From: Euperipatoides rowelli
Lineage: Eukaryota; Onychophora; Udeonychophora; Euonychophora; Peripatopsidae
DNA length: 12,057 bases
NCBI GenBank assembly: GCA_003024985.2
Contig: PXIH01S0006902.1
Reading direction: 5' to 3' (one strand)
The position numbers and the translations under genes were made by a program. The notes under the pieces were generated by a model. It did no database searches. It saw nothing but the letters and a program-made list of their open reading frames with translations, and was not told where the DNA came from. This document shows, in pieces, positions 1-6,802 of this stretch (positions are counted from its first letter, which is position 1; each line of letters starts with the position of its first letter).

Positions 1-661
1 TCATTGTGCTATTGGATTAAATAGTTTTTTTTTTTTTTTTTTTTTTAAACTGATTATACCAATACTTTCATGGGAAAAGCATTCAGGAAGTTCCCAAGTT
101 CCACAAATACTTTTTTAGTAGCCCTATAGTTGAATCTGAACAGTTGTGAGAACTGAAGCTTTGAGTTCAAATTTTTTATTATTAGCAGGTAAAATAATGG
201 GCAGATTAAGTTGTTTAATCTACCTGTTATTTTACTAAAATTTGATAAAATTCAAGGGGATGTGGAGGATAGGGAAGCACTAAACTACATTTTAAATGCC
301 TAATTCATATATTTTACAATCTAATGGATTCAGAAATGTTTTGTGTAATTTAAATGTTTTTTTTTTTTCTAAATTGCTGTTAAAATTGAATGACATCTAT
401 TGACAATTGGTAAAATGAAATTGTAAATTCTATTTTATTAACAATAATATGATCAGAAATTATATAAAATAAAAAATAATAAAACATTCTCCTATTCGGA
501 AATTATTCAATGCATATATTAATACAACCCTTTAACAGATGATCAATTATAGCGTTACAATTGTAATGCTGCCAACTGTCTTTCTAAAATAGTATAGTTT
601 CTTTAATTTAAAAACTTAGTTATACTGAAAATTATTTTAATATGTTATTTTCCATTATTAG
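1..661 (+). other. FUT8 intron, 3' part (partial)
   Basis: This is the downstream part of an intron whose donor lies outside the window. It ends in a T-rich tract and the acceptor TTATTAG at 655-661, so the exon opens with G at 662. The codon reading places one base of a split codon before TAT (Tyr), meaning the intron interrupts a codon after its second base. The intron is A+T-rich, with a run of 22 T at 25-46 and an imperfect hairpin at 189-235 (listed separately). Sequence matching the fucosyltransferase family begins only at 662, and no other coding sequence is visible. Confidence 0.85.
189..235 (+). other. Imperfect intronic hairpin
   Basis: The arms 189-209 and 215-235 are 21 nt each around a 5-nt loop (GTTGT). 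Eighteen positions are Watson-Crick pairs, two are G-U wobbles when read as + strand RNA, and one is C-A. A second 9-bp helix (167-175 with 237-245) could extend the base of the stem, across a 13-nt asymmetric bulge. It could be a small inverted-repeat transposon relic or a structured intronic RNA element. The pairing is visible; any function is unknown. Confidence 0.6.
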
Positions 662-812
662 GTATCCCGATTTTGAAATCCTCGGTGACTCCGATATTGC
701 CAAAACTGCATCTGTTGGTCAACGCTACTCCGATCATGCACTAAGAGGAATAATTGCTGATATCCACTTTCTATCCCTCTCAGACTATTTAGTCTGTACA
801 TTCTCATCGCAG
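662..812 (+). CDS. FUT8: FUT8 penultimate coding exon (catalytic domain)
   Basis: This exon encodes part of alpha-1,6-fucosyltransferase, the Golgi-lumen type II membrane enzyme that moves fucose from GDP-fucose to the innermost GlcNAc of N-glycans (core fucosylation). It gives 50 residues plus a split first codon: YPDFEILGDSD... to ...DYLVCTFSSQ. The GIIADIHFLS and LVCTFSSQ blocks are near-identical to vertebrate FUT8. The Asp codon at 759-761 aligns with human Asp453 and the Ser codon at 807-809 with human Ser469, both in the GDP-fucose site. The exon starts after the AG at 660-661 and ends in CAG at the strong donor CAG|GTAAGA, leaving a phase 0 junction. An in-frame ATG at 642 lies inside the intron and is not a start. 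The reading frame continues cleanly into the exon at 1591. Identification comes from remembered family sequence, not a search. Confidence 0.95.
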
Positions 813-1590
813 GTAAGAATTTGATTTGTCTTATTACTTTTTTTTTTGGAAGGGGGGGGGGGGGCAGGATGGGTCTATTCGTATATGAGTCGTAAATTAA
901 TATTTTTATTTAGATTTATGCCTTGAATTAAATCCAACATCTATCATGATCTAAGATATGTAACCTAGTCCTAATCTTAAATCCTATAGATATTCTACAT
1001 TTAATTAGTTTTGGGTACATTTTGGGAGACAAATTTTATAGGACGGTTATTATTAAAGGTCTGTCATATTCAATTACAGGCTACTGACCTTTCCCTGAAT
1101 TTATAGGTCCCAATTTTCTGGAGTTTGAAAGCATAAGATATTATGGTTACTAAATCTAAAAGTCTACCCTAGAATTGTTTTCAAAACTTGAATGTCTGAA
1201 GAATAAAGATATGATTTTTCTAGGCTTTAATGCCAATTTTTCATTTACTATGTCATATCTCAAAATACTTTAAAAAAATTATCACTTGATAAAAATCCTT
1301 AGAATTATAATACACTAGTTAAAAAAACTTTTTCACAGAGTGTGTATAAATTATATTTGTTTAAAAAAAGTATCTCCAATTCCTCCTTCCCAGAGCATGC
1401 TCTCAAATCCACATATGCACTGTATATTTTATATTTAAGAAAAAAAATAGAGTATAATACATGTATATATATATATATATATCAATTTCATAGGTGTTAA
1501 CATTCCCTAGCTTACAATATATCCATTCCTTTATTTATTAATATAGTATTACAATTATATATTGTATGTTTTTTTGTTTTGTTTTTTTAG
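813..1590 (+). other. FUT8 last intron
   Basis: This 778-bp intron starts with GTAAGA and ends with a long pyrimidine tract and TTTTTTTAG at 1582-1590. It is phase 0, splitting the coding sequence between the Gln of CTFSSQ and the Val of VCRVAYE. It contains a T10-GGAA-G13 composite tract (838-864) and a short TA microsatellite (about 1463-1482). No other gene or conserved coding segment was seen. Confidence 0.92.
1463..1482. repeat. (TA)n microsatellite
   Basis: About ten uninterrupted TA units lie in the last FUT8 intron. This is a simple repeat, probably length-variable, with no evident function. Confidence 0.9.
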
Positions 1591-1908
1591 GTTTGTCGAG
1601 TTGCTTACGAGTTGATGCAGACATATCATGCTGATGCCTCAAGTTATTATCATTCGTTAGATGACATTTATTATTTTGGTGGACAGAACGCCCATAATCA
1701 GGTTGCAATCTACAAACATTCTCCTAGAAATGAGGAAATTCCTCTTGAGCCTGGAGATATGCTAGGAATTGCAGGAAACCACTGGAATGGATTCTCAAAA
1801 GGAACCAATTATAGGACAGGACAAGTTGGGTTGTATCCTTCATATAAAGTCCGAGAGCAAATAGACATTGTTAAATTCCCCACATATTCTGAAATGGATG
1901 ATCACTGA
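1591..1908 (+). CDS. FUT8: FUT8 terminal coding exon with SH3-like domain
   Basis: These 105 codons plus TGA (1906-1908) complete alpha-1,6-fucosyltransferase. Residues 1-30 of the segment ([10 protein letters not shown]..., then [17 protein letters not shown]) finish the catalytic domain. The next ~60 residues form the SH3-like domain peculiar to FUT8: [17 protein letters not shown] and [10 protein letters not shown] are the diagnostic strands. The His codon at 1780-1782 corresponds to human His535 and the Lys codon at 1798-1800 to Lys541, both in the SH3 region. The tail is short ([10 protein letters not shown]) and differs from vertebrates, as this end usually does. With the previous exon, about 156 of roughly 575 residues are present, roughly the C-terminal quarter. 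There is no frameshift or internal stop, and all key residues in this stretch are kept, so the gene looks functional. The exon starts at the acceptor AG (1589-1590) after a strong pyrimidine tract. Confidence 0.96.
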   Translation, partial: VCRVAYELMQTYHADASSYYHSLDDIYYFGGQNAHNQVAIYKHSPRNEEIPLEPGDMLGIAGNHWNGFSKGTNYRTGQVGLYPSYKVREQIDIVKFPTYSEMDDH

Positions 1909-1951
1909 TATCTGCAGTTTCCTAGTTGAATTTACCAAAGTTTTCATTGAA

Positions 1952-1980
1952 ATCCTGTTTTACTTTTTTTAAAACAGGAT
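1952..1980 (+). other. Perfect 11-bp hairpin just after the stop codon
   Basis: ATCCTGTTTTA (1952-1962) pairs perfectly with TAAAACAGGAT (1970-1980) around a 7-nt pyrimidine loop (CTTTTTT). It starts 43 nt after the FUT8 stop codon and would form in the mRNA. Its right arm, TTTTTTTAAAACAG|G, also resembles a 3' splice site. A regulatory role is only inference. Confidence 0.7.
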
Positions 1981-2060
1981 CTTGTGCGCAAAATGAAAAA
2001 AAAAAAAGAGAAAAACTCCCAGGAGGGCATTTTTAGTGTGATGGGATTGATTACATTATT

Positions 2061-2075
2061 ACCCCATAATGGGGT
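2061..2075 (+). other. Short 3'UTR palindrome
   Basis: ACCCCAT (2061-2067) and ATGGGGT (2069-2075) are perfect inverted copies around one A. In RNA this gives a 6-bp stem with a TAA loop. It is G+C-richer than its surroundings. Confidence 0.6.
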
Positions 2076-2662
2076 TTTGGAGACTGATTATCTCCATAGG
2101 ACCAATAAATATTTGGGAAGGGATTTTCTCTCCCCATTTTTTATATATTTTTTCCTTTTAAATTATTTTATTTGTGATGACTTGGTACTATTACGTTGTA
2201 CAGATTTAACGATTATTCGATTAACTTTGCCTGGAGCAAAAATGGAAGAAAAATGCATTGTTTCAACTTTTACCGAATCATCGTTGAGATTCTTCTCCAT
2301 TTTTTTTTTAAAGTTTAGGGCATTAAATTTATTTTTAAATTGTTAATGATCATGGACTTTATTTTATTTGATGACATATGTTAAAGAACTGCGGATAATG
2401 CTTTTAATTAACTCTGTCCTTTAATATCGGTACAAATCAAGTGTTTCCTTGCCATCTGTTTGAACTCGATTCTTCCATCTTTTTTTTTTTTAAAAAAAAA
2501 ACTTTTTATCCCACCCTGAATTTAAATTAGTCAAGATACCCAGATGCCTCAGGATAATATATTTTAAACGACGGCCAGATTTAATGGCCAGCTTGCCTCT
2601 GTGTGATTGATGGTCGACAATTATGTCATGACTTATGGAATGCGAATGAAGTTTGTTACCAG

Positions 2663-2668
2663 AATAAA
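2663..2668 (+). promoter_or_regulatory. Candidate polyadenylation signal AATAAA
   Basis: This canonical AATAAA lies about 750 nt after the stop codon in a plausible 3'UTR. A T-rich stretch follows at 2690-2700. Further AATAAA copies at 2742 and 2824 compete with it. Confidence 0.45.
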
Positions 2669-2741
2669 TTTGTAGAAAATTTACCTTAGTCTATTTTTTT
2701 ATAATTATTTATTTACAATTAAATTGTTGATTTTAAGTTGA

Positions 2742-2747
2742 AATAAA
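2742..2747 (+). promoter_or_regulatory. Candidate polyadenylation signal AATAAA
   Basis: This canonical hexamer is followed about 30 nt later by TGTATTGTG (2778-2786), a modest GT-rich downstream element. It is a reasonable candidate for the FUT8 mRNA end. Confidence 0.45.
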
Positions 2748-2823
2748 AAATGAATATATTGCCGAAAAAGTGAATTAATGTATTGTGAAAAATTGATTCA
2801 TTACAATGTAAAAAAAAAATAAT

Positions 2824-2829
2824 AATAAA
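2824..2829 (+). promoter_or_regulatory. Candidate polyadenylation signal AATAAA with GT-rich element
   Basis: AATAAA is followed by T- and GT-rich sequence, strongest at 2903-2930 (GCTGGTGTTTGC, TTTGTGTTT). If used, the FUT8 transcript would end at about 2845-2860, next to the inverted repeat that starts at 2861. Confidence 0.45.
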
Positions 2830-2860
2830 GTGCATTATCAACACTATTTTTACTTGGTCG

Positions 2861-3036
2861 ATTTAGTTTATTTTTGCTTAAAAAATGTATGTTTAATTCA
2901 TCGCTGGTGTTTGCTTTGATTTGTGTTTAAGATGATGTAATCAGCCTTTTTTTAACATTATATAAAACTTAGATTTTCACAAATAAGAAAATTTGATAAA
3001 TTAAACATACATTTTTTTCGCAAAATATAACTAAAT
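2861..3036. mobile_element. MITE-like element with ~42-nt terminal inverted repeats
   Basis: The left arm (2861-2903) and right arm (2995-3036) are inverted copies. They share a perfect 20-bp core, 2880-2899 against 2999-3018 (AAAAAAATGTATGTTTAATT), and both outer ends carry ATTTAGTT. The arms differ at about six positions plus one indel. The 91-nt interior has no coding capacity. Size and layout fit a miniature inverted-repeat transposon, but no clear target-site duplication is visible. It could instead be a foldback sequence or a long transcription-end hairpin. Confidence 0.55.
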
Positions 3037-3545
3037 TAACAAAGCTGAAAATAGCATTGATAATATCCCAAGATTCATATCAAAATAAAAATATAAGTTA
3101 ATCATATGTAAGTTGAATTATCATATTAACTTTAAAGGTAAAAAAAATAATGTAAACCAGTAGTCTTTAATAGTTGGTTCAAGAAGATTTTTTTTAATCT
3201 GGCCCTGATGCTTCCCCTCCCCCCCCCCCCCCAAAAAAAAAAAAAAAAANACTTTCAATTTATATTTACAATACAATACACTAATAACAAAACTAATTTT
3301 TTTTTTTCAGTATTTCTTGAAAATACTCTCTATCCTCGTCAAAATAATTTCATGTCAAATTAAAATTAGGAATTCAATAATAATTTTCCCGAAATGAAAA
3401 ATAAAATGGAATTTTTTTTTCTTCTGGGCATTCTCATAATGCATTTGGAATAATTCATTCTTGAAAAATGATTTTTGGAATCATTAAAATAGCCTTATTT
3501 TTTTAAAAATGGATCAACATGGCTGTTTTTTTTTAGGATACATGA
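3037..3545. other. Non-coding A+T-rich stretch with assembly ambiguity
   Basis: No gene is seen here. The stretch contains a run of 14 C (3219-3232) followed by 17 A (3233-3249) and the only ambiguous base in the window, N at 3250. That N marks a likely sequencing or assembly difficulty at the homopolymer junction, so lengths here should not be trusted. Confidence 0.7.
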
Positions 3546-3549
3546 GTTT

Positions 3550-4012
3550 ATTATCTTGATATGAGTGCCAAGTTTGGCGTAAATCGGTTATTTTGAAACC
3601 TATACATTGATAAAGACTTGTGTTTGCATTAATTCATTAAATGCAGCCACTATAATTCACTATTTTGTTGGAATAAGTAAAATGAATATTAATTGAAATT
3701 AATATATACAGGTATATACAGTAGATATTTGTGGGTTTTTTCAAAGTGCATTTGGTCATAATACTGTATATTTTGATCGAAGGGTTAGTTAACTTAAATT
3801 GATTGAACACTACCATTATAATCTATTTTGTTGGAATAAGTTAAATTATCATATTGAAACTGATATGTAGAGAAATTTATATTTTTGCATGATCCATATT
3901 ATGTGAAAAAAATTTTTTTTTTATGCCAACTTTTGAGTAAATGGATTGAACAATAAGACGTTAATGACATTTTATTAGAATAAGTAAAATGCATTTCTGG
4001 TTTTCACAAAAC
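3550..4012. repeat. Degenerate ~145-163-bp tandem repeat
   Basis: The block TATTTTGTTGGAATAAGT recurs at 3661, 3824 and, with changes, 3968 (spacings 163 and 144). It is preceded by GATTGAACA-type sequence at the second and third copies. A further shared block, GTGCCAAGTTTGGCGTAAAT (about 3566) and ATGCCAACTTTTGAGTAAAT (about 3923), links the copy upstream of 3661 to the one upstream of 3968. About three diverged units are present. It is a probable satellite or internal transposon repeat with no coding sequence. Confidence 0.6.
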
Positions 4013-4106
4013 TTGACCTTGTTTCAGTTTCACATTAATTGTTAAGGGCATTGTAATCTTGCCAACACTCACACATCATCAATTATCCCAAAGCCATGCA
4101 TCAAAT

Positions 4107-4215
4107 CAGAACAGAACTGGAACAAAAGACCAGAACAGAACCCTTCATTTTTCAGAGCATGAAGCAGAACTTAAATATTTTTCATTAAAAAAACAAGGAT
4201 CAGAATTGGAGCACT
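4107..4215. repeat. Short degenerate CAGAAC-rich repeat
   Basis: CAGAACAGAAC occurs at about 4107 and 4131, with weaker relatives near 4164 (GCAGAAC) and 4200 (TCAGAATTGGAGC). It looks like a short degenerate repeat, and nothing else is recognisable in it. Confidence 0.4.
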
Positions 4216-4419
4216 TTTTTTTTCTGTCATGATTCACTCCTTATTGTCTTGTTCCTTCTCTATAATGAATTAAATAATTTACATTACTAGTATTTTCTTA
4301 CCCACCCATTTTAAGGACCTGGGTATCCGTTGGGTTAACTTGGTAGATTTGATACATTATCCCACCAAAAAAGTCTATACTCATTTTGCAAATGTTATTT
4401 TTTTATATAATTATTGTAA

Positions 4420-4477
4420 TATACAGTAGCCTATTATCAAATTATATATTTATTTGAATTTTAGAGCCTACTGTATA
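4420..4477. repeat. 58-bp palindromic unit bounded by TATACAGTAG
   Basis: TATACAGTAG (4420-4429) and CTACTGTATA (4468-4477) are perfect 10-bp inverted copies. An inner pair, TCAAAT (4437-4442) with ATTTGA (4452-4457), can extend the foldback. The unit is TA-bounded and may be the remnant of a tiny TA-targeting DNA transposon. It has no coding content. Confidence 0.5.
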
Positions 4478-4920
4478 ACCTTTTCATACCTAGTTTCTTT
4501 CTTAAAATATACATTAAAAAATAGCCCCATCAGTTACACTTAATGTTAGCTATTTCGAATGGAAGTCTGAAGAGTTATTATTTTACTCATAACCTTTAAA
4601 AAAACCTAAAAGATTTAAAACTTGTTATTAATAAATCAAATCTATTAATATTTAATACAGTAATACATTACTCGTAAATTCATTTCAAACTTTTATGCAA
4701 AAACACAAATCATTTAAGATGGATCCATCATAGTTAAAGTTTGTTTATTTTACGATCCCAAACACAAATTAAATTATTCAAAAGTATTACTAAGCAAAGG
4801 AATTAAAAATATTTTATTTGTATAAATTATTAAACAATTTAACAGTATGTAATATAAAGCATAAAGTTTATTTGTTTCTGTGTTTGTATCTTTATCATCA
4901 TTGAGTTAGGATATATAACA

Positions 4921-5122
4921 TACTTCCAAACATGGCACAAACTTGAAATTTGGCATGTAGGTACAGTAGGTTGCATATTGTAGACAAGGAAAATATACTT
5001 TTTGATGGTGGGGTGAGGGGTGAGGAAAGAGCCTGAACTGTTTAGAATACTTCCCAACATGGCACAAACTTGAAATTTGGCATGTGGGTAGGTTGCATAA
5101 TGTAGACAATGAAAATAAACTT
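4921..5122. repeat. Two direct copies of a ~75-80-bp repeat, 127 bp apart
   Basis: Copy 1 (4921-5000) and copy 2 (5048-5122) share TACTTCC, ACATGGCACAAACTTGAAA, TTTGGCATGT, GGTTGCAT and TGTAGACAA blocks. Copy 1 carries a 5-6-nt insertion (around GTACAGTAGG). G-rich sequence follows each: GGTGGGGTGAGGGGTGAGG after copy 1 and T17-G9 after copy 2. They look like diverged tandem units of one repeat. The small antisense ORFs here simply read through these copies. Confidence 0.75.
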
Positions 5123-5160
5123 GTTTTTTTTTTTTTTTTTGGGGGGGGGAGAGTCATGCG

Positions 5161-5790
5161 AAACGCCAGGTACTTCAGCTTGTTGTAAATAAAAAGTAAT
5201 TAGTATAGAATTACCGTATTTAAAATGTAAAAGTTTAACATGTTCAGGTTCAGTTATTAGTTTTTAACATTAGGCTATGCCACTGAGTAAAATATCCTAA
5301 ATTTTTCGTTAAATTAGAATATTTATTATTGCTATTATTTTAGGCTAATATTTTATGTTGCTTATAAAAAGTGGTATTTTAAAACATACCAGAACAAAAA
5401 AAAGTTTGAGTATTGTTAACTTGTTTGCTCAATTTATAATATATTTAAATTTATAGGGTATTTTACAGTATTATTTTGTTAATGTTTTTTTAACTTTGCT
5501 ATTTTAGGATTTTGATTTCTTAATACTATAAAAGTTTCTATAAGTATAATGAAATAATTTAATCTTATTTTTGTTTTGTTATATTTTTGACAAAATGTTA
5601 AGAGTGCTCTGGTGTAACAATCAGAAAGCTCCTAAGAACCAGTGAGAGTGAAAAACAAATAACTGGATCAAGGACCCAGAGTGGAAAAACATTTGAGGAG
5701 TGAAATAAAATTTAGAGCCCAAATAAATTGGTGTTTGATGCCTGGCCCAAGGTGATCATACTTTGTATGTATATAAAGCAAATTTTGGGA
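5161..5790. other. Non-coding stretch, no gene recognised
   Basis: This is A+T-rich. The part from about 5600 to 5770 is less A+T-rich, with short open stretches and two AATAAA hexamers, but no splice-bounded ORF or recognisable protein is present. An untranslated exon of a non-coding transcript cannot be excluded. Confidence 0.5.
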
Positions 5791-6105
5791 TATTATTTTT
5801 TTTTTATTTTTCAAGAAAGCTTAGACTTTTTTGACAATAATTTAAAGTACCAATCATTTAGGATATATACAATATTAAATATATTAAATATATGGATATA
5901 TACCAAAAATAGAAAATATAATATTTAATGGCTGTTGAGTCCTTATAATTTATGTTGAAAGAAGTAAACAATGTAGAATAAAGATTTGGATTCTCCTTTG
6001 TTCCAAAGTCAACCAATCCATTACAAAATCTTACTGATAAACTTTGTTTTTGAAGATGCAGAAATATATAACTTAAACATGTGCATGTTTATTAGTGTTC
6101 ACTTA
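5791..6105. repeat. Direct repeat U, copy 1 (left of transposon)
   Basis: This ~315-bp copy starts TATTATTTTTTTTTTATTTT, then CAAGAAAGCTTA, and ends ATTAGTGTTCACTTA. It matches 6803-7106 in the same orientation. Strong blocks include TTTAAAGTAC, AATAGAAAATATAAT, TTGAGTCCTTATA, GAAGTAAAC, AAAGATTTGGATTCTC and TCCAAAGTCAACCAATC. Similarity fades for the ~60 nt before the end, where an AAACATG/CATGTTT palindrome (6075-6090) sits, and is exact again over the last 15 nt (6091-6105). The final TA is the left flank of the transposon at 6106. Confidence 0.8.
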
Positions 6106-6802
6106 CTGTAGAATGCCGATCAAGTGCGCATCCACACATCGTTCATTTAGGGGGGAAAAGGGGTGATGCCCTTGTCCGGCACCATGCTAGTGAATCTTAG
6201 ATTTACCACAATGCACTGCAAAATTGCCAGGTACACTTGTTTGGCTAGAATCAGAATTCTTTAAAAGATTGTTTTTCAAAAGGCACACTTATTTGGGTTA
6301 CACACTCCTGAACCTTAGATGAGGTAAAAACTAGAAGGCGCTGTTGCAGAGTACCTTAGATTTACCAAAATGCACTGCAAAACTGACCAGGCGAACATGT
6401 TTTCCTAGAATCATATTCTTTAAAAGACTGTTTTTCACTTATTTGGGTTACATGGAAACACACTCCTGAACCTTAGATGAGGTAAAAACTAGAGGGCGCT
6501 GTTGCAGGGTACCTTAGATTTACCAAAATGCACTGCAAAACTGACCAGGCGCACATGTTTTGCTAGAATCGGATTCTTTAAACGTCTGTTTTTCAAAACA
6601 GCACACTTATTTGGGTTGTATGGAAACACATTCCTGCACCTTAGATAAGGTAAAAACTAGGGGGCGCAGTTGCATGGCCCCGCTTGGATTTCGTCTGAGT
6701 AATCATACATTTTGTGTGGTGATGGCACACTTTACATAACTTTGGCAAAGAAATAGGAATGGGACACTTATTGATAGGGACTCCTTTATCAGCATTCTAC
6801 AG
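6106..6802. mobile_element. Non-autonomous TA-flanked DNA transposon (Tc1/mariner/pogo-like MITE)
   Basis: This 697-bp element has terminal inverted repeats: the left TIR CTGTAGAATGCCGATCAAG (6106-6124) matches the complement of the right TIR (6784-6802) at 17 of 19 positions. Both ends are flanked by TA (6104-6105, 6803-6804), the target duplication typical of the Tc1/mariner/pogo superfamily. The interior is clearly richer in G+C than the flanks, has no transposase ORF, and consists mainly of three tandem ~158-168-bp repeats (6195-6678). The low TIR divergence suggests a fairly recent insertion that depended on a transposase supplied in trans. Family assignment beyond 'TA-targeting TIR element' is inference. 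Confidence 0.8.
6195..6678. repeat. Three tandem ~158-168-bp repeats inside the transposon
   Basis: The units start at about 6195, 6354 and 6512. Each runs CTTAGATTTACC, AATGCACTGCAAAA, CTAGAATC, ATTCTTTAAA, TGTTTTTCA, ACTTATTTGGGTT, TTAGATGAGGTAAAAACTAG, GGCGC(T/A)GTTGCA. Units 2 and 3 are closest to each other. Unit 2 lacks the ~12 nt around AAAAGGCACA that units 1 and 3 keep. The fixed order and high similarity show amplification within the element. Confidence 0.9.

Larger units (their letters stand above)
1909..2850 (+). other. FUT8 3' untranslated region (end approximate)
   Basis: This region follows the TGA and is read as 3'UTR because no downstream exon is needed and AATAAA signals follow. 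It contains a perfect hairpin (1952-1980), a short palindrome (2061-2075), a T12/A10 self-complementary tract (about 2480-2501) and a repeated GGCCAG (2573-2578, 2586-2591). A long open stretch at 1984-2346 runs through it but resembles no protein. The 3' end is inferred, not seen; transcripts could end near 2690, 2770 or 2850. Confidence 0.65.
4013..4919. other. Non-coding stretch, nothing recognised beyond short repeats
   Basis: This is A+T-rich sequence with no credible exon on either strand. It includes the CAGAAC-rich patch and the 4420-4477 palindrome listed separately. Confidence 0.6.

Noticed and set aside
642-661. In-frame ATG upstream of the FUT8 exon
   Set aside because: It lies in the intron's pyrimidine tract before a good acceptor AG, and family similarity starts only after 662.
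2104-2109. Early AATAAA in the 3'UTR
   Set aside because: No convincing GT-rich element follows, and hexamers of this kind are frequent by chance in such A+T-rich DNA.
1984-2346. 120-codon open stretch after the FUT8 stop
   Set aside because: It starts at a GTG, lies wholly in the 3'UTR, is dominated by Lys and Phe/Leu runs from A and T tracts, and resembles no known protein.
4839-5157. Two overlapping antisense ORFs (73 and 83 codons)
   Set aside because: They read through the duplicated 127-bp-spaced repeat in two frames, giving repeated CQISSLCH peptides, which is explained by the DNA repeat.
5728-5928. 66-codon ORF
   Set aside because: It runs into the left direct repeat, has A+T-driven composition, and the equivalent frame is not kept in the right copy.
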